Of a stretch of DNA of 54,128 nt, positions 7,981-19,059 are shown in pieces. The first letter of the stretch is position 1; each line of letters starts with the position of its first letter. The notes beneath the pieces were generated by a model that was not told the origin of the DNA, searched no databases, and worked only from the letters and a program-made list of their open reading frames with translations. The translations under genes and the position numbers were made by a program. Source of the stretch: Acidobacteriota bacterium (GTDB lineage: Bacteria; Acidobacteriota; Holophagae; Thermotomaculales; Thermotomaculaceae); the NCBI GenBank assembly GCA_013151025.1, contig JAADJC010000019.1, forward strand, positions 1 through 54,128, given 5' to 3'.

Positions 7981-9117
7981 CTATTTGTTGCCTGGGATAT
8001 TCTCCAGCAATTCCAATTGTCCCTGCAACAGCTTTTTATTTTTTGGGGTTAACTCATTTAAGACTGCGGCTTTCAAATCATTTATTGCATCAGTTCTTTC
8101 AAGTTTGACAATAAGCTGAGCCGCAAGCAGTCTCACCTCAAAATCTTTATCCCTGACCATCGGCGGAATCCATTTTTTTGCTGACCATGCACACATTTCG
8201 TAAAGAACCTGCATGGCTTTCAGTTTTTCTTCTTTTGACCCGATCAGCGCATTGTGAGCTTTCCGTTGTTTTGACAGTTGCTCCGCATTACACAATATTT
8301 CTTTTGTGTAAATTCCGGGCCTCACTACGTTCTTGTTGTATGGAACAATTTCTCTTCCGGCAACAATACGAACCAATCGGGGTATTATCCACCGCATACC
8401 TGGTGTATTTTCCGGATGGCCGACAACAGATGCTGATTTTCCTTTTTCGATATTGCTTACAATTATAAAAGGACGGTTGTTAGTCATATTCGCGGGAGTG
8501 CCTTCGATAAGATGCACGTCACTTTGCATTGTTGCCAGTTCGTTATACCGGTATTTTGAGTTTTCAGCCGGGATGAGCACGGGACCTTCGTAATATTGAC
8601 AATAGCAAGTCTCGCGATTTTTCAGTTCCGGAAATATATCCTTCCCGGTTTCGGTAAGTGTGAACTTTACCAGACCGTGTCCGCGATGGTCATGCTTGAT
8701 GTCAATTGCTTCACCACCACTCAGTGCCAGAGACGGATAACCGGGGGTCTCAGACAACACATATGCACCTGCGCAAATCCCAACAATACCCTTCCCATGA
8801 TTCTTTACCATGTCTATGATTTTTTGTTGGCCCATTTCTCCCAGGTTTCCTGTTTCACTTCTGCCACTGCCGCCAGGAAACAAAAATACATCGATATCGC
8901 TGGCGGCTCCAGACAGAATGTCAGCAGCCGAAACCGTTCTGGCTTCAATACCGCGATCAATTCTTAACGATTCAATCGCATCGGTTATGCAGTAAGGACT
9001 ACCTCCATTTTTATCGAAGACTCCAACTTTAATTTTATCCACGGCATCTTCAGCCGGCAGTTGACAAGCGGAAGTGGCCAGAATGAAAAATAGAATTATT
9101 GGTTTTAAACTTTTCAT
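7981..9117 (-). CDS. Exported glutamine amidotransferase-like (BPL_N domain) protein
   Basis: The 378-residue protein starts with a signal peptide; the cysteine in TSACQ could be a non-standard lipobox. Residues about 30-260 resemble the class I glutamine amidotransferase-like fold of the biotin-protein-ligase N-terminal family (BPL_N). They contain DVFLFPGGSGR and the nucleophile elbow GICAGAYVLS. BPL_N proteins of this type are often exported and have no proven reaction. The last 110 residues are helical and HEAT-like (VRDKDFEVRLLAAQLIVKLE), possibly for binding a partner. It is a single gene, with no partner next to it. Confidence 0.7.
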   Translation of the reverse strand: MKSLKPIILFFILATSACQLPAEDAVDKIKVGVFDKNGGSPYCITDAIESLRIDRGIEARTVSAADILSGAASDIDVFLFPGGSGRSETGNLGEMGQQKIIDMVKNHGKGIVGICAGAYVLSETPGYPSLALSGGEAIDIKHDHRGHGLVKFTLTETGKDIFPELKNRETCYCQYYEGPVLIPAENSKYRYNELATMQSDVHLIEGTPANMTNNRPFIIVSNIEKGKSASVVGHPENTPGMRWIIPRLVRIVAGREIVPYNKNVVRPGIYTKEILCNAEQLSKQRKAHNALIGSKEEKLKAMQVLYEMCAWSAKKWIPPMVRDKDFEVRLLAAQLIVKLERTDAINDLKAAVLNELTPKNKKLLQGQLELLENIPGNK

Positions 9118-9240
9118 AATGCTGAAAGTATATCATTGATCTTCACTTTTCCTGACCATTAAGTTTATTGTGCGTGTACCAGTGACGAGCAGAAACCTCA
9201 AGAGATGGATTACCCCGTTCCTGGTCTTGTTTGGATTCTA

Positions 9241-9278
9241 TCCGGCACTCAACATCAACCTTGCCTTTTACTCAAACT
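9241..9278. repeat. Fragment of the dispersed 130-bp repeat
   Basis: TCCGG-CTCAAC-TCAA-CTTGCCTTT and ACT-AAACT match the right-hand end of the large repeat (44125-44161) in order with a few changes. It lies in the gap before the tRNA-Leu promoter. Confidence 0.45.
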
Positions 9279-9309
9279 ACATCGCGCGGCGATTCCGACC
9301 AGATTTCCC

Positions 9310-9337
9310 TTGACATTATGGCGAAACACTCTAAAAT
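9310..9337 (+). promoter_or_regulatory. Promoter of tRNA-Leu(UAG) and probably tig
   Basis: A perfect TTGACA (9310-9315), a 16-base spacer and TAAAAT (9332-9337) lie about 36 bases before the tRNA. This is one of the strongest-looking promoters in the window, as expected for a tRNA. Confidence 0.7.
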
Positions 9338-9373
9338 CCACATTGCTGAACACCACAGGGTTCTGCCAGAAAT

Positions 9374-9459
<86 letters not shown>

Positions 9460-9503
9460 TAAATCCAATAACAATTTGCAATGATCAAATAAGGAGATTC
9501 CAA

Positions 9504-10901
9504 ATGGAAACCAGAGTTGAGACATTGAGTCCTGTTACTCGGAAGCTGTTCATTGACCTTAAACCCGAAGAAGTTAATGAAGAATACACTTCTATTATCA
9601 GTGAGTTGAAGAAAAGGGTTAAAATACCCGGCTTTCGGAAGAACAAAGCGCCCCTTCACCTGGTCGAAACCCGGTACCGGAAAGAGATTGAGCAGGAAAT
9701 TATCCGCTTTGTCGCCAACGACAAGTATCCGGCAGCGCTGAAAGAAACTGAAAAGGAACTGGGGAAAATTATCAGGGAAGAAATTGTGGATTTCAAGCTG
9801 AACCCGGATCGTTCGGTTTCAGCCGGATTTTATGTGGAAATTCTTCCGGAATTCGAATTGAAGGAAATGGATAATCCCACATTGACCATTCCGATACAGG
9901 AAAAGAACCTTGAAGAAACTGCGGAAAGAGTACTGGAAGATCTCCGGCAGCAGCGTGCCCAGTTGAAACCGGTGGGCAAGGAACAAGCAGAAAAGAATGA
10001 CTTTATAAATATCAAGCTGGTAGGTAATGATAAGGATGGAAAAACCCTTATTAACAACGAAAAACTGGAAATTGAGCTTCAGGATGACGGCTATTTTGCA
10101 CCGGTAGTACCGGAGATTATTGGAATGGCTGTTGGGGAAGAAAAGGCATTCACGATCACCTACCCGGATGATGAACGATATGGAATGCTCAAGGGCGAAA
10201 CCGTGTCATTCACCGCAACTGTGAATCAGATTATGGATAAGATTATCCCGGAATTGAACGATGATTTCGCCAAGGAGATGGGGAAGTTTGATACCCTTGA
10301 CGAATTGAAAGCAGATATCAGGCAGAACCTGACCGAAAAGTACGAACAGGCTGAAAAATCGGCAAAACAACGGGCAGTGATGGACCATCTGCTGAAAACC
10401 CATGAATTTGAGGCGCCACCCACCCTGATACACGAAGAAGCCCGTAAGATGACTGAAAATTATTTCAGCCAGATGGCTCGTTATGGCATCCCGATGGAGA
10501 AAGACGAAGAGAAAATAAAGGCAATTTACGAACAGAGCGAGAAAGAAGCGGAACAACGGGTAAAAGAGTCCATCCTGCTCGGTCGTTTTGCCGAAGTGTT
10601 TGACGTGAAAGTTGAAGATTCAGAAATTAATGATGTGTTAAAGAAAGCTGCTGCAGGGTTTGGAGAAAATGCTACGGTGAAGCAGGTACGCAAGGTTTTC
10701 GAAGAACAGGGCGAACTGGACAACATCAAGGGAATGGTACGAAATGACAAGACCTTTGATCTCCTTGTGGAAAAAGCATCTTTTGAAGAAAAAGATATGA
10801 GCCATGAAGGCCATGACCACAAGAAGAAACCAGTTGCGAAAAAGTCTTCAAAACCAAAAGAAAAGACGGAGGAAAAACATGTTGATTCCGATGGTGATTG
10901 A
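9504..10901 (+). CDS. tig: Trigger factor
   Basis: Trigger factor is the ribosome-bound chaperone and peptidyl-prolyl isomerase that meets nascent chains. The 465-residue protein has the N-terminal ribosome-binding domain (residues 1-130, with the signature region PGFRKNKAP), the FKBP-like domain (about 150-245, with FINIKLVG and [13 protein letters not shown]) and a helical C-terminal domain. The last 35 residues are a charged, histidine- and lysine-rich tail ([11 protein letters not shown]). The tail is beyond the usual domain end and could bind metal, though that is only a guess. AAGGAG precedes the ATG. The 3' end overlaps clpP by 23 bp, the start of a long coupled operon. Confidence 0.95.
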   Translation: METRVETLSPVTRKLFIDLKPEEVNEEYTSIISELKKRVKIPGFRKNKAPLHLVETRYRKEIEQEIIRFVANDKYPAALKETEKELGKIIREEIVDFKLNPDRSVSAGFYVEILPEFELKEMDNPTLTIPIQEKNLEETAERVLEDLRQQRAQLKPVGKEQAEKNDFINIKLVGNDKDGKTLINNEKLEIELQDDGYFAPVVPEIIGMAVGEEKAFTITYPDDERYGMLKGETVSFTATVNQIMDKIIPELNDDFAKEMGKFDTLDELKADIRQNLTEKYEQAEKSAKQRAVMDHLLKTHEFEAPPTLIHEEARKMTENYFSQMARYGIPMEKDEEKIKAIYEQSEKEAEQRVKESILLGRFAEVFDVKVEDSEINDVLKKAAAGFGENATVKQVRKVFEEQGELDNIKGMVRNDKTFDLLVEKASFEEKDMSHEGHDHKKKPVAKKSSKPKEKTEEKHVDSDGD

Positions 10902-11478
10902 ACAAACAGGACGGGGAGAGAGGGCGTATGACATTTATTCACGCCTGCTGAAAGACAATATCATCTTTATCGGAACACCCATTGACGACAGTGTCGCCAA
11001 TGTGGTAATTGCCCAGCTTCTATTCCTGGAAGCGGAAAATCCGGATAAGGATATTTCCATCTACATCAATTCCCCCGGCGGCTCCGTTTCCGCCGGGTTG
11101 GCCATTTATGACACCATGCAGTTTATTAAACCGGATATCAGCACAATCTGTATTGGGCAGGCGGCATCCATGGGTGCGGTTCTCCTTGCCGGCGGAACAA
11201 AAGGAAAACGCTTTTCTCTGCCCAATTCCAGGATTCTGATTCACCAGCCCATGGGGGGAATGCAGGGGCAGGCATCGGACATTGAGATTCATGCAAAGGA
11301 AATTGCCAGGATTAAATCCTTGCTCAACAGTATTCTGGCCACCCATACCGGGAAACTGGTTACTCAGATCGAAAAAGATACGGACCGCGATAACATCATG
11401 TCGCCGGAAGAAGCAATTTCTTACGGGCTGATCGACCGCATTATCACAAAAAAAGAGGAAACCGGAGATGACGACTAA
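10879..11478 (+). CDS. clpP: ATP-dependent Clp protease proteolytic subunit
   Basis: ClpP forms the double-ring serine peptidase used by ClpX. The 199-residue protein aligns with mature ClpP without gaps at the start ([20 protein letters not shown]). Its triad is Ser97 (GQAASMGA), His122 (RILIHQP) and Asp171 (in DTDRDN). ATG 10879 has GGAGG at 10868-10872 and lies inside the end of tig. The protein begins where mature ClpP normally begins, so it seems to lack a propeptide. The 3' end overlaps clpX by 11 bp. Confidence 0.96.
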   Translation: MLIPMVIEQTGRGERAYDIYSRLLKDNIIFIGTPIDDSVANVVIAQLLFLEAENPDKDISIYINSPGGSVSAGLAIYDTMQFIKPDISTICIGQAASMGAVLLAGGTKGKRFSLPNSRILIHQPMGGMQGQASDIEIHAKEIARIKSLLNSILATHTGKLVTQIEKDTDRDNIMSPEEAISYGLIDRIITKKEETGDDD

Positions 11479-12721
11479 ACAACAGAAGAACGGCCAAAAC
11501 AACAAGTGCTCCTTTTGCGGACGCCCCGACCATGAAGTTGAAAAGCTCATCATGGGAAATGGTGTTTATATCTGCAACGAATGTATTGAGCTTTGCTCGG
11601 AAATTCTGAAACAGGATGATGAAGCCGCCACACCCGACGTAATGAGCAGCAAGCTGAAAGATCTCCCGAAACCGATGGATATCAAGGCCTCGCTGGACCA
11701 ATACGTCATCGGCCAGGATGAAGCCAAAAAAAAGCTGTCGGTGGCTGTTTATAACCACTATAAGCGAATCAAGCACAACCGCCGATCCAACCAGGTTAAA
11801 CTGGAAAAGAGCAACGTGTTGCTGGTGGGTCCGACAGGTACAGGAAAAACTCTCCTGGCTCAAACGCTGGCCAATACCCTTCAGGTTCCGTTTGCTATCG
11901 CAGACGCTACCACGTTGACAGAGGCCGGCTATGTCGGAGAAGATGTGGAAAATATTCTGCTTCGGCTTCTCCAGAACGCTGACTTTGATGTGAAAAAGGC
12001 AGAGAAAGGTATCATTTACATTGACGAAATTGACAAAATCGGTCGAAAGAGCGAAAACCCTTCCATCACGCGGGATGTCTCCGGAGAAGGGGTTCAACAG
12101 GCACTGTTGAAGATTCTTGAAGGCACAACTGCCAATGTCCCGCCTCAGGGCGGACGGAAGCATCCGTATCAGGAGTTTATTCAGATTGACACGACCAATA
12201 TTCTGTTTATCTGTGGCGGCGCATTTGTCGGCATTGAAAAAACCATCGCAAACCGGCTTGGCCGCAAAGTAGTGGGCTTCAAGATCGGTGAAAATGGTAA
12301 TTCAGAGATGGTTTCAGCCTCATCCGAAGATATTCTCCATCACATAATGTCTGAGGATCTCACCAAGTATGGCCTGATCCCTGAACTGGTGGGAAGAATC
12401 CCTGTAATTGCAATACTGGATAAACTGGATGAAGCGGCGCTGAAACGCATCCTTCTGGAACCGAAAAACTCTCTCACGCACCAGTATGAGCAGATTTTTA
12501 AACTGGACAAAATTAAACTGCGCTTCACAGACGGTGCCATCCTCGCGATTGTCGACAAGGCCACACACAGCGGGCTTGGCGCACGGGGACTTCGCCAGAT
12601 TATGGAAGAAGTTATGATGAACTATATGTTTGAATCACCCTCCATGGTCGACCGTTCAAAGCTGACCGTTACAGCCAAGGATGTCAAACGCGCTTTGAAC
12701 AGACGGAAAAAAACAGGATGA
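11468..12721 (+). CDS. clpX: ATP-dependent Clp protease ATP-binding subunit ClpX
   Basis: ClpX is the AAA+ unfoldase that feeds ClpP. The 417-residue protein starts with the four-cysteine zinc-binding domain (CSFCGRP then CNECIELC). It then has Walker A GPTGTGKT, Walker [11 protein letters not shown] and the sensor and C-terminal D2 domains, all of standard length. The stop codon shares bases with the lon start (ATGA, 4-bp overlap). The tig-clpP-clpX-lon order is common in bacteria and makes the assignment firm. Confidence 0.97.
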   Translation: MTTKQQKNGQNNKCSFCGRPDHEVEKLIMGNGVYICNECIELCSEILKQDDEAATPDVMSSKLKDLPKPMDIKASLDQYVIGQDEAKKKLSVAVYNHYKRIKHNRRSNQVKLEKSNVLLVGPTGTGKTLLAQTLANTLQVPFAIADATTLTEAGYVGEDVENILLRLLQNADFDVKKAEKGIIYIDEIDKIGRKSENPSITRDVSGEGVQQALLKILEGTTANVPPQGGRKHPYQEFIQIDTTNILFICGGAFVGIEKTIANRLGRKVVGFKIGENGNSEMVSASSEDILHHIMSEDLTKYGLIPELVGRIPVIAILDKLDEAALKRILLEPKNSLTHQYEQIFKLDKIKLRFTDGAILAIVDKATHSGLGARGLRQIMEEVMMNYMFESPSMVDRSKLTVTAKDVKRALNRRKKTG

Positions 12722-15117
12722 GCAATATGACAGAACGTTTTCCCATTCTCCCTTTAACCGACAATGTTATTTTCCCTGAGGTGGAAACAGATGTTGCCAT
12801 TTCATTCCCCCAATTGTCTGTCCCGTTTGAGTACGCTTTAACCCACGGCGGCACCATGGTTGCACTGGCGACACGGAACAAGAATCTGAAAAAGATTACT
12901 TCCAGGCAGTTCTTTTCCATGGGTACCCTGATTCAGTTTCAGACCTTTATTACTGAAAAAGACGGCCTGAATTATCTGTGCACCGTCCGTGGAATCAAGC
13001 GGTTCGAAGTCCACGACATTCATCCTGTGGATGGGATGTTCTTTGCTGAAGGGCAAGCACTCCCCTTACCTCGGGATGAAGCGGATATGGAAAGCCTGCA
13101 ACAGATACCGAAAGTAATTCAATTGATCAAAAAATTTCCCAAACTGGCAAAGGAAAAGGCTGAAATCAAGTACCTGGAAAAAGCGCACCGCCTGGCGAAT
13201 CGTCCCAATGCCTTTGCCGACATGCTGGCATTCGCACTGAAGCTTCCATTGACGGACAAACAGGCGCTTCTGGAAATCCGTTCTCCATATTTCCGGTTGC
13301 TGCGTCTCCTGGAAGTTCTTGAGAAGGAAACGTTTGTATACCGCATGGAAAAGGAACTGGACCAGAAGGTACGGGCCACTCTGGACGAGAACCAGAAACG
13401 CTATTTCCTAAGTGAAAAGATGAAAGCAATCCAGGAAGAACTGGGGGAAGACGGCGTCAGTGAAATACAGATTATGGAAGATAAGATCAAAAATGCCGGT
13501 ATGAGTCAGGAAGCAGAAGAAAAAGCAAAAGAAGAGTTGAAACGCCTCAAGCTGATGAATGGTTTGTCGGCTGAGGCCTCGGTTTCCCGTACTTACATCC
13601 AGTGGCTTATTGACATTCCGTGGAAAAAATGTACCCGTGACCAACTGAATCTCACCCAGGCAAGGGCGATAATGGACCGGGATCATTACGCACTGGCCGA
13701 CTGCAAAGACCGGGTTATCGAATTCCTCGCTGTTCGGAAACTGACGAGAAAAAGCAAAAACCCCATCCTGTGCTTTGTGGGACCGCCAGGAGTAGGGAAA
13801 ACTTCCCTCGCCAGGGCTATCGCGGAAGCCACCGGAAGAAAATTTGTTCGAATGTCCCTGGGCGGCGTCCGGGATGAAGCAGAAATACGCGGACACCGAC
13901 GCACCTATATCGGCGCGATTCCCGGTCGGATTATTCATCTGATGAAAAAAGCAGGAACCATCAACCCCTTGATGCTGCTGGATGAAATTGATAAACTTTC
14001 CTCCGATTTCCGTGGAGACCCCTCCTCTGCCCTACTGGAGGCACTGGACCCGGAACAGAACCTGCACTTTGTGGATCACTATATGGACATCGACTATGAT
14101 CTGTCCCGGGTGTTTTTTGTGGTAACCGCCAATATTATTGATACGATTCCCCCGGCACTGAGGGACCGGTTGGAAATTATTCGGATTCCCGGTTACACCT
14201 TCAATGAGAAACTTGAAATCGCCAGACGGCACCTGATTCCGAAGAAGGTTCTTGAAACAGGCATGAAAAAGTTCAAACCCACTTTCAAAACCGACGCCAT
14301 CGAAACCATCATTGAAAAATACACCCGTGAAGCCGGCGTTCGAAACCTGGAACGCAATATCGAAAAACTCTTTCGCAAATTCGCGGTGGAAGCGGCCGAC
14401 GGAAAATTGAAGGCGCCTGTCCCTGTCTCCACAACCACCATCTACGAAAAACTCGGGATTCCACGTTTTCGCAACCAGATTGCGGAGGAAGCCCCAATGG
14501 TTGGAGTTGCTACCGGCCTCGCATGGACGTCTGTGGGCGGAGATGTTCTCTTTATCGAGGTCATAACCATGCCGGGAAACGAGAAAGTGGAAATCACCGG
14601 ACAACTTGGCGATGTTATGAAAGAGTCGGTCAAGGCTGCCCTCTCCTTTATCAAGGCAAACCATGAGCGCGTGGACATTCCTGTGGAACGCTTCAAAGAT
14701 ATTGACCTGCACATTCATATCCCGGAAGGCGCTATCCCGAAAGACGGCCCGTCCGCCGGCGTGACCATGGCCACTGCTATTTTCTCCGCCCTGGCCAACC
14801 GTCCGGTCAGCAATAAAATTGCCATGACCGGAGAAATCACCCTGAGAGGGCGGGTTCTCGCCGTTGGCGGCATCAAAGAAAAACTGCTGGCAGCTCACCG
14901 GGCAGGAATCTTCGAAATCATCATGCCGGAAGAAAATGAGAGGGATTTGAAAGATATCCCCGAAGAAATAAAGAATGTCATGGAATTCCACTTTGTTAAG
15001 AAGATGGACAGCGTACTGGAAATCATGTTTGGAATTGGAAAACCGGAATCGGTTATGCTCCCGTCCCGCAAGAAAAAAAACAGCGCCTCAACAAAAACAC
15101 AAGCGAAACTGAGCTGA
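12718..15117 (+). CDS. lon: ATP-dependent protease Lon
   Basis: The 799-residue protein is a full-length LonA. It has an N-terminal substrate-binding domain (about 1-200), a coiled helical segment with [18 protein letters not shown], an AAA+ module with GPPGVGKTS near residue 354 and [10 protein letters not shown], and a C-terminal peptidase domain. The catalytic dyad is Ser679 (KDGPSAGVT) and Lys720 ([14 protein letters not shown]). It degrades damaged and regulatory proteins in the cytoplasm. ATG 12718 overlaps the clpX stop by 4 bp, so translation is coupled. Confidence 0.97.
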   Translation: MSNMTERFPILPLTDNVIFPEVETDVAISFPQLSVPFEYALTHGGTMVALATRNKNLKKITSRQFFSMGTLIQFQTFITEKDGLNYLCTVRGIKRFEVHDIHPVDGMFFAEGQALPLPRDEADMESLQQIPKVIQLIKKFPKLAKEKAEIKYLEKAHRLANRPNAFADMLAFALKLPLTDKQALLEIRSPYFRLLRLLEVLEKETFVYRMEKELDQKVRATLDENQKRYFLSEKMKAIQEELGEDGVSEIQIMEDKIKNAGMSQEAEEKAKEELKRLKLMNGLSAEASVSRTYIQWLIDIPWKKCTRDQLNLTQARAIMDRDHYALADCKDRVIEFLAVRKLTRKSKNPILCFVGPPGVGKTSLARAIAEATGRKFVRMSLGGVRDEAEIRGHRRTYIGAIPGRIIHLMKKAGTINPLMLLDEIDKLSSDFRGDPSSALLEALDPEQNLHFVDHYMDIDYDLSRVFFVVTANIIDTIPPALRDRLEIIRIPGYTFNEKLEIARRHLIPKKVLETGMKKFKPTFKTDAIETIIEKYTREAGVRNLERNIEKLFRKFAVEAADGKLKAPVPVSTTTIYEKLGIPRFRNQIAEEAPMVGVATGLAWTSVGGDVLFIEVITMPGNEKVEITGQLGDVMKESVKAALSFIKANHERVDIPVERFKDIDLHIHIPEGAIPKDGPSAGVTMATAIFSALANRPVSNKIAMTGEITLRGRVLAVGGIKEKLLAAHRAGIFEIIMPEENERDLKDIPEEIKNVMEFHFVKKMDSVLEIMFGIGKPESVMLPSRKKKNSASTKTQAKLS

Positions 15118-15151
15118 TACCACAATAGCTCTGTTTCAGTAAGGATTGCTT

Positions 15152-15760
15152 ATGCGTATTGGACAAACATTCACATTTATCAAAAGCGCGCCCAACTATG
15201 GAGAATTCAAGGATATCCCCATGTCCCACCTGGTATTTGCCGGACGCTCCAACGTGGGAAAATCTTCCCTCATTAACAAGTTGTGTGGACGGAAACAACT
15301 GGCGAAAGTTTCCGGAACTCCGGGCAAAACCCGACTTTTGAACCTGTTCAATGTGGATGATGATTTCCTGCTTGTAGACCTTCCCGGTTACGGCTACGCA
15401 AAAGTATCCAAACAGATGAAAAATGACTGGCACAAAATGATTGACAGGTACCTGATGGAAGCTTCAACCCGTATTTTATTGATTTTTCTTGTAGATAGCC
15501 GACATGAACCCCAGAAGAAAGACCTGGAGCTATTCGATTATATTCAGAAGTTGAATCTTCAGTTCCTGGTGGCTTCCACAAAAATTGACAAATTGTCAAA
15601 AAATCAGCTTGCAAAAAACCTCTCAATCCTTAAGAATACATATACCGCATCAGATCATAACCGGTTTTTCCCTGTTTCGTCACGAACCGGAGATGGAGTT
15701 GATCCATTGGTCACACGAATCCTAAGCGAATTAAAATCCATTCAAGGAGTACAAAAATGA
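15152..15760 (+). CDS. engB: Ribosome biogenesis GTP-binding protein EngB/YsxC
   Basis: EngB is a small GTPase needed for assembly of the large ribosomal subunit. The 202-residue protein has G1 GRSNVGKSS, the switch I region SGTPGKTR, G3 [10 protein letters not shown] and a G4-like TKID. ATG 15152 is preferred over a TTG at 15146 because of AAGGA upstream and the standard N-terminus. It follows lon by 34 bp, a common pairing, and overlaps rho by 4 bp. Confidence 0.94.
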   Translation: MRIGQTFTFIKSAPNYGEFKDIPMSHLVFAGRSNVGKSSLINKLCGRKQLAKVSGTPGKTRLLNLFNVDDDFLLVDLPGYGYAKVSKQMKNDWHKMIDRYLMEASTRILLIFLVDSRHEPQKKDLELFDYIQKLNLQFLVASTKIDKLSKNQLAKNLSILKNTYTASDHNRFFPVSSRTGDGVDPLVTRILSELKSIQGVQK

Positions 15761-17007
15761 ATATCGGTGAACTGAAAGAAAAAACAATCGACGAACTTAT
15801 GTTGATTGCAAAAGAACTGAAACTGGAGGGGGCATCGTCCTTGAGAAAACAGGATTTGATTTTCCGAATCCTCCAGGGACAGACAGAGAAAAACGGCCTC
15901 ATCTTTTCTGAGGGGGTTCTTGAAATCCTGCCGGAAGGATTCGGCTTCCTCCGTGCACCGGATTATAACTACCTTCCGGGTCCGGATGACATCTATGTAT
16001 CCCCCTCCCAGATCAAGAAATTTGAACTTCGCACAGGAGACACGGTTTCCGGCCAGATCCGTCCTCCGAAAGAAGGAGAACGCTATTTTGCACTGATAAA
16101 AGTGGAAGCTATCAATTTTGAGCCACCATCTTACAAGCGCCAGGCATTGTTCGATAACCTGACTCCCCTTTACCCGGATGAAAAAATCAATTTGGAAACT
16201 CCGGATCCGAAACGGATGTCCACCCGGATCATGGACCTCCTGACCCCAATCGGAAAAGGGCAGCGCGGTCTGATTGTGGCACCGCCCCGTACCGGTAAAA
16301 CCGTGCTTCTCCAGAACATTGCCAACAGTATTACTGCAAACCATCCAGAAATCTTTCTGATTGTGCTGCTCATTGACGAGCGGCCGGAAGAGGTAACCGA
16401 CATGCAGCGCTCCGTCAACGGTGAAGTAATCAGCTCCACGTTTGATGAACCGGCAACACGCCACGTCCAGGTATCTGAAATGGTAATTGAAAAGGCAAAG
16501 CGCCTTGTGGAGTACAAGAAAGACGTTGTCATTCTCCTGGACAGCATCACCCGCCTGGCACGCGCTTACAACACTATCGTCCCTCCAAGCGGAAAAGTCC
16601 TGTCTGGCGGTGTGGATTCAAACGCGCTGCAACGGCCGAAACGCTTCTTCGGTGCTGCCCGGAACATTGAGGAAGGCGGCAGCCTGACTATCATCGCAAC
16701 CGCACTGGTTGAAACCGGCAGCAGGATGGATGATGTGATTTTTGAAGAATTTAAAGGCACCGGCAATATGGAATTGATTCTCGAAAGAAAACTGGCAGAC
16801 AAGCGCGTGTATCCGGCTATTGACATTGATCGCTCCGGAACAAGAAAAGAAGAACTCCTGATCAGCGAATTCGAATTAACCCGTGTGTGGGTACTTCGTA
16901 AGGTGCTGGCGCCTCTCTCCGTAGTCGAAAAAATGGAACTCCTTACCGAACGACTTGGAAAATTCGAGAACAATGTGGACTTCCTCGAATCCTTGAGCAA
17001 GGGTTGA
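15757..17007 (+). CDS. rho: Transcription termination factor Rho
   Basis: Rho is the hexameric RNA helicase that ends transcription. The 416-residue protein has the N-terminal Rho helix-turn domain, the cold-shock-like RNA-binding domain ([20 protein letters not shown]), Walker [13 protein letters not shown], Walker [12 protein letters not shown] and the Q- and R-loop regions. Length is standard, without the long inserts of some phyla. It overlaps engB by 4 bp (ATGA), an unusual position since rho is often a single gene. Confidence 0.97.
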   Translation: MNIGELKEKTIDELMLIAKELKLEGASSLRKQDLIFRILQGQTEKNGLIFSEGVLEILPEGFGFLRAPDYNYLPGPDDIYVSPSQIKKFELRTGDTVSGQIRPPKEGERYFALIKVEAINFEPPSYKRQALFDNLTPLYPDEKINLETPDPKRMSTRIMDLLTPIGKGQRGLIVAPPRTGKTVLLQNIANSITANHPEIFLIVLLIDERPEEVTDMQRSVNGEVISSTFDEPATRHVQVSEMVIEKAKRLVEYKKDVVILLDSITRLARAYNTIVPPSGKVLSGGVDSNALQRPKRFFGAARNIEEGGSLTIIATALVETGSRMDDVIFEEFKGTGNMELILERKLADKRVYPAIDIDRSGTRKEELLISEFELTRVWVLRKVLAPLSVVEKMELLTERLGKFENNVDFLESLSKG

Positions 17008-17008
17008 T

Positions 17009-17701
17009 ATGCACAGAAAAGGATTACTCTCACCGAATAGAGCCTTCAGCCTGCTGTTTTTATTGGTACTGACCTCGTTTCCGATGATGGCGTCGGATAA
17101 CGCCCTGTCCGCAGGCAAGGTGGAAAAACTCCTTGCGGAAACCAGCAGCCGGTATGAAACCATCGAAACGCTGTCCTCAAGCTTTACACAGGTACGTACC
17201 ACCCGGCTTCTGAAAAAACCGGCAGTCACAAAGGGGAAGTTCTATTACGAAAAACCGGCACATTTTCTCTGGCAATTTACGGATCCATATAACATTTCAG
17301 TCCTGTCCAAAAGCAAATTTCTTTTCAAAATAGACACCAGACGCGGAACTTACTCCAAACTGAAGGTCAAAAAGTACAAATCCACCATGATGAATTTCAT
17401 GGATGTATCCAAAACCTTCAAGTTTTTAAACAAGTATTTTTATATCAAAGAGATTGATACAAAATTGAAAGACACCTATATCATCTTTATTCCCAAAAAA
17501 CGGCGAGTAAAGAAACGGGTGAAACTGGTGGAAATCTGGCTCTACCCGGACACAAGGTTGTTTCACCGTATCAAAGTGGAAGAAAAAAACGGCTCAGTGA
17601 CGGACATTACCTTTCACAACTCTAAAATCAACTGCAAACTCCCTGCCGGGGTTTTTGACATCAGTCTGAAAGGGTTAAAAAAAGAGAAATGGCAGGAATA
17701 G
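17009..17701 (+). CDS. lolA: Outer-membrane lipoprotein carrier protein LolA
   Basis: LolA ferries lipoproteins across the periplasm from the LolCDE exporter to the outer membrane. The 230-residue protein has an N-terminal signal peptide (cleaved near residue 28, FPMMA) and the family signatures [24 protein letters not shown] and a half-barrel pattern ending in ITFHNSKIN. It is very lysine-rich in the second half ([11 protein letters not shown]). It starts one base after the rho stop. Its presence shows the organism has an outer membrane. Confidence 0.85.
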   Translation: MHRKGLLSPNRAFSLLFLLVLTSFPMMASDNALSAGKVEKLLAETSSRYETIETLSSSFTQVRTTRLLKKPAVTKGKFYYEKPAHFLWQFTDPYNISVLSKSKFLFKIDTRRGTYSKLKVKKYKSTMMNFMDVSKTFKFLNKYFYIKEIDTKLKDTYIIFIPKKRRVKKRVKLVEIWLYPDTRLFHRIKVEEKNGSVTDITFHNSKINCKLPAGVFDISLKGLKKEKWQE

Positions 17702-18447
17702 CGTTTCACAAGCTCCACAGCTCCGGAAACGACTTTGCGATTATTATTGACAACAATAGCCATTCGTCCGTTCCTCACGGCCAGGAGTCCAATCTGGCCA
17801 GACGAATCTGCCGCCCTCATTTCAACATCGGTGCCGATGGCGTAATGCTGGTTCAGGGTAACATGGTGCGCCACTTTGATCCCGATGGGACATTGTCGTT
17901 CTGCATCAACGGTTCCCTGTGTCTGGCAAGACTCATCCCGGAACATCCGGAAATTCCCCGTGCTTTTTCCCTGTTTCATGTACCCGTCGCCATTGCGTTT
18001 GAGAACGGAAAATCCTCGCTCTCTTTTCGGCCTGAAATAATTCAAGTACAGGAAATGACAGTGGCAGGCCATGCCGGACGCTATGTATTTGTGGGAAACC
18101 CACACTTTTTTATCCATGGCTATCCCGAAGACATTCCCAAAGCACGTGCACAGGCTGAAAAAATCCGTCACAGTTCCATTTTTCCCAACGGCAGCAATGT
18201 TTCGTTCTGGGAACACAACAGCAAGAGGGTAAGAATCCTGACCTTTGAACGGGGCGTAGAAGATTTTACGCTCTGCTGCGGGTCTGCGTGTGCCGCTTTT
18301 GCAGCCGGAATGTATCGACCGGGAATTACTGTTTTTGTGCCCCCGTCCAACCGGGAGCTCATCGTAAGCATGGACAACGAAACCGGGACCATGACTCTCA
18401 CAGGGGAGGTGAACCATGTCTGTGAAGGCACTCTTCTTCTTTCTTAG
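17689..18447 (+). CDS. dapF: Diaminopimelate epimerase, divergent
   Basis: DapF interconverts LL- and meso-diaminopimelate for lysine and peptidoglycan. The 252-residue protein keeps the opening FHKLHSSGNDF and both catalytic cysteines: Cys72 in FCINGSLC (family CGNGARC) and Cys197 in CCGSACAA (family ACGTGACA). The glycine after the first cysteine is replaced by isoleucine, the loop is otherwise altered, and the protein is some 20 residues shorter than usual. It may be a diverged epimerase. It overlaps lolA by 13 bp and the next gene by 32 bp. Confidence 0.82.
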   Translation: MAGIAFHKLHSSGNDFAIIIDNNSHSSVPHGQESNLARRICRPHFNIGADGVMLVQGNMVRHFDPDGTLSFCINGSLCLARLIPEHPEIPRAFSLFHVPVAIAFENGKSSLSFRPEIIQVQEMTVAGHAGRYVFVGNPHFFIHGYPEDIPKARAQAEKIRHSSIFPNGSNVSFWEHNSKRVRILTFERGVEDFTLCCGSACAAFAAGMYRPGITVFVPPSNRELIVSMDNETGTMTLTGEVNHVCEGTLLLS

Positions 18448-18928
18448 CCTGACATCCAGCTTGGCTTTTACCGCAACAAAGCCTCCGGTTGTAAAGGCAA
18501 TTGTTAAATTGGAGCAGGGAAAAACCTACAAACTTACTGAAATCACTGTACCAGGGAGCGCAGAAGGAAATGCATTCTGGTTCACAGAAAAAGGCGGCCT
18601 GTCCCGTCACGTATTTTTTTCCAGCCTCATCGCCTTGACACGAAAAAACGGGAAACTCTTCATCACATTGCTGCGCACCGGTGCCGAACCCATTGAACAA
18701 ATTGATGATATCCAGTTTCGGGGAAAAACCGTAAAGGGAGACATTGTCTTCTTCCGGCTTCGGAACCTGATATCACTGGATTTTGTTACCGCAAAATGTG
18801 ACAAGGTCTGCCCCCTGGGCCACATCTGGCGAAACACCGACTACCTCTATTGCCCCTACGACGGCCTGGAATTGGAAATTCTGCAAAAAACCGGCCTGCA
18901 GGATATGGAAAAAAAACATAAGAAATAA
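18416..18928 (+). CDS. Hypothetical secreted protein with a cysteine knuckle
   Basis: I do not recognise this 170-residue protein. It has a signal peptide (residues 1-20) and a beta-rich middle. Near the C-terminus a cysteine/histidine cluster, CDKVCPLGHIW followed by YCPYDG, looks like a small metal-binding ribbon. It overlaps dapF by 32 bp and ends the operon that begins with tig; no terminator hairpin with a T-run follows. Confidence 0.6.
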   Translation: MSVKALFFFLSLTSSLAFTATKPPVVKAIVKLEQGKTYKLTEITVPGSAEGNAFWFTEKGGLSRHVFFSSLIALTRKNGKLFITLLRTGAEPIEQIDDIQFRGKTVKGDIVFFRLRNLISLDFVTAKCDKVCPLGHIWRNTDYLYCPYDGLELEILQKTGLQDMEKKHKK

Positions 18929-19008
18929 GCGGCGCAGGTTAAGTAAAACAGAAATGATGGGTGATGAGTGGGGGAACTCCCGTCTTATTCCTTTCTTTTT
19001 CTCCATGT

Positions 19009-19052
19009 AACACTCAACATTCAGCATTTAACATTCGGCGCACAGCGCCGTA
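19009..19052. repeat. Hairpin repeat family, copy 1
   Basis: CGGCGC (19036-19041) and GCGCCG (19045-19050) form a perfect hairpin with a 3-base loop. It is flanked by ATTTAACATT and two further ACATT/CATT phrases. In reverse complement this reads hairpin-AATGTTAAAT-TGAATG and matches 23813-23846. It lies between convergent genes. Confidence 0.55.
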
Positions 19053-19059
19053 GGTGGTA

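Noticed and set aside
14032-14991. Open frame of 319 codons on the minus strand across lon
   Set aside because: A shadow of the lon peptidase and AAA+ regions; composition (His/Phe/Gly/Asp-rich) is that of antisense coding DNA and there is no ribosome site.
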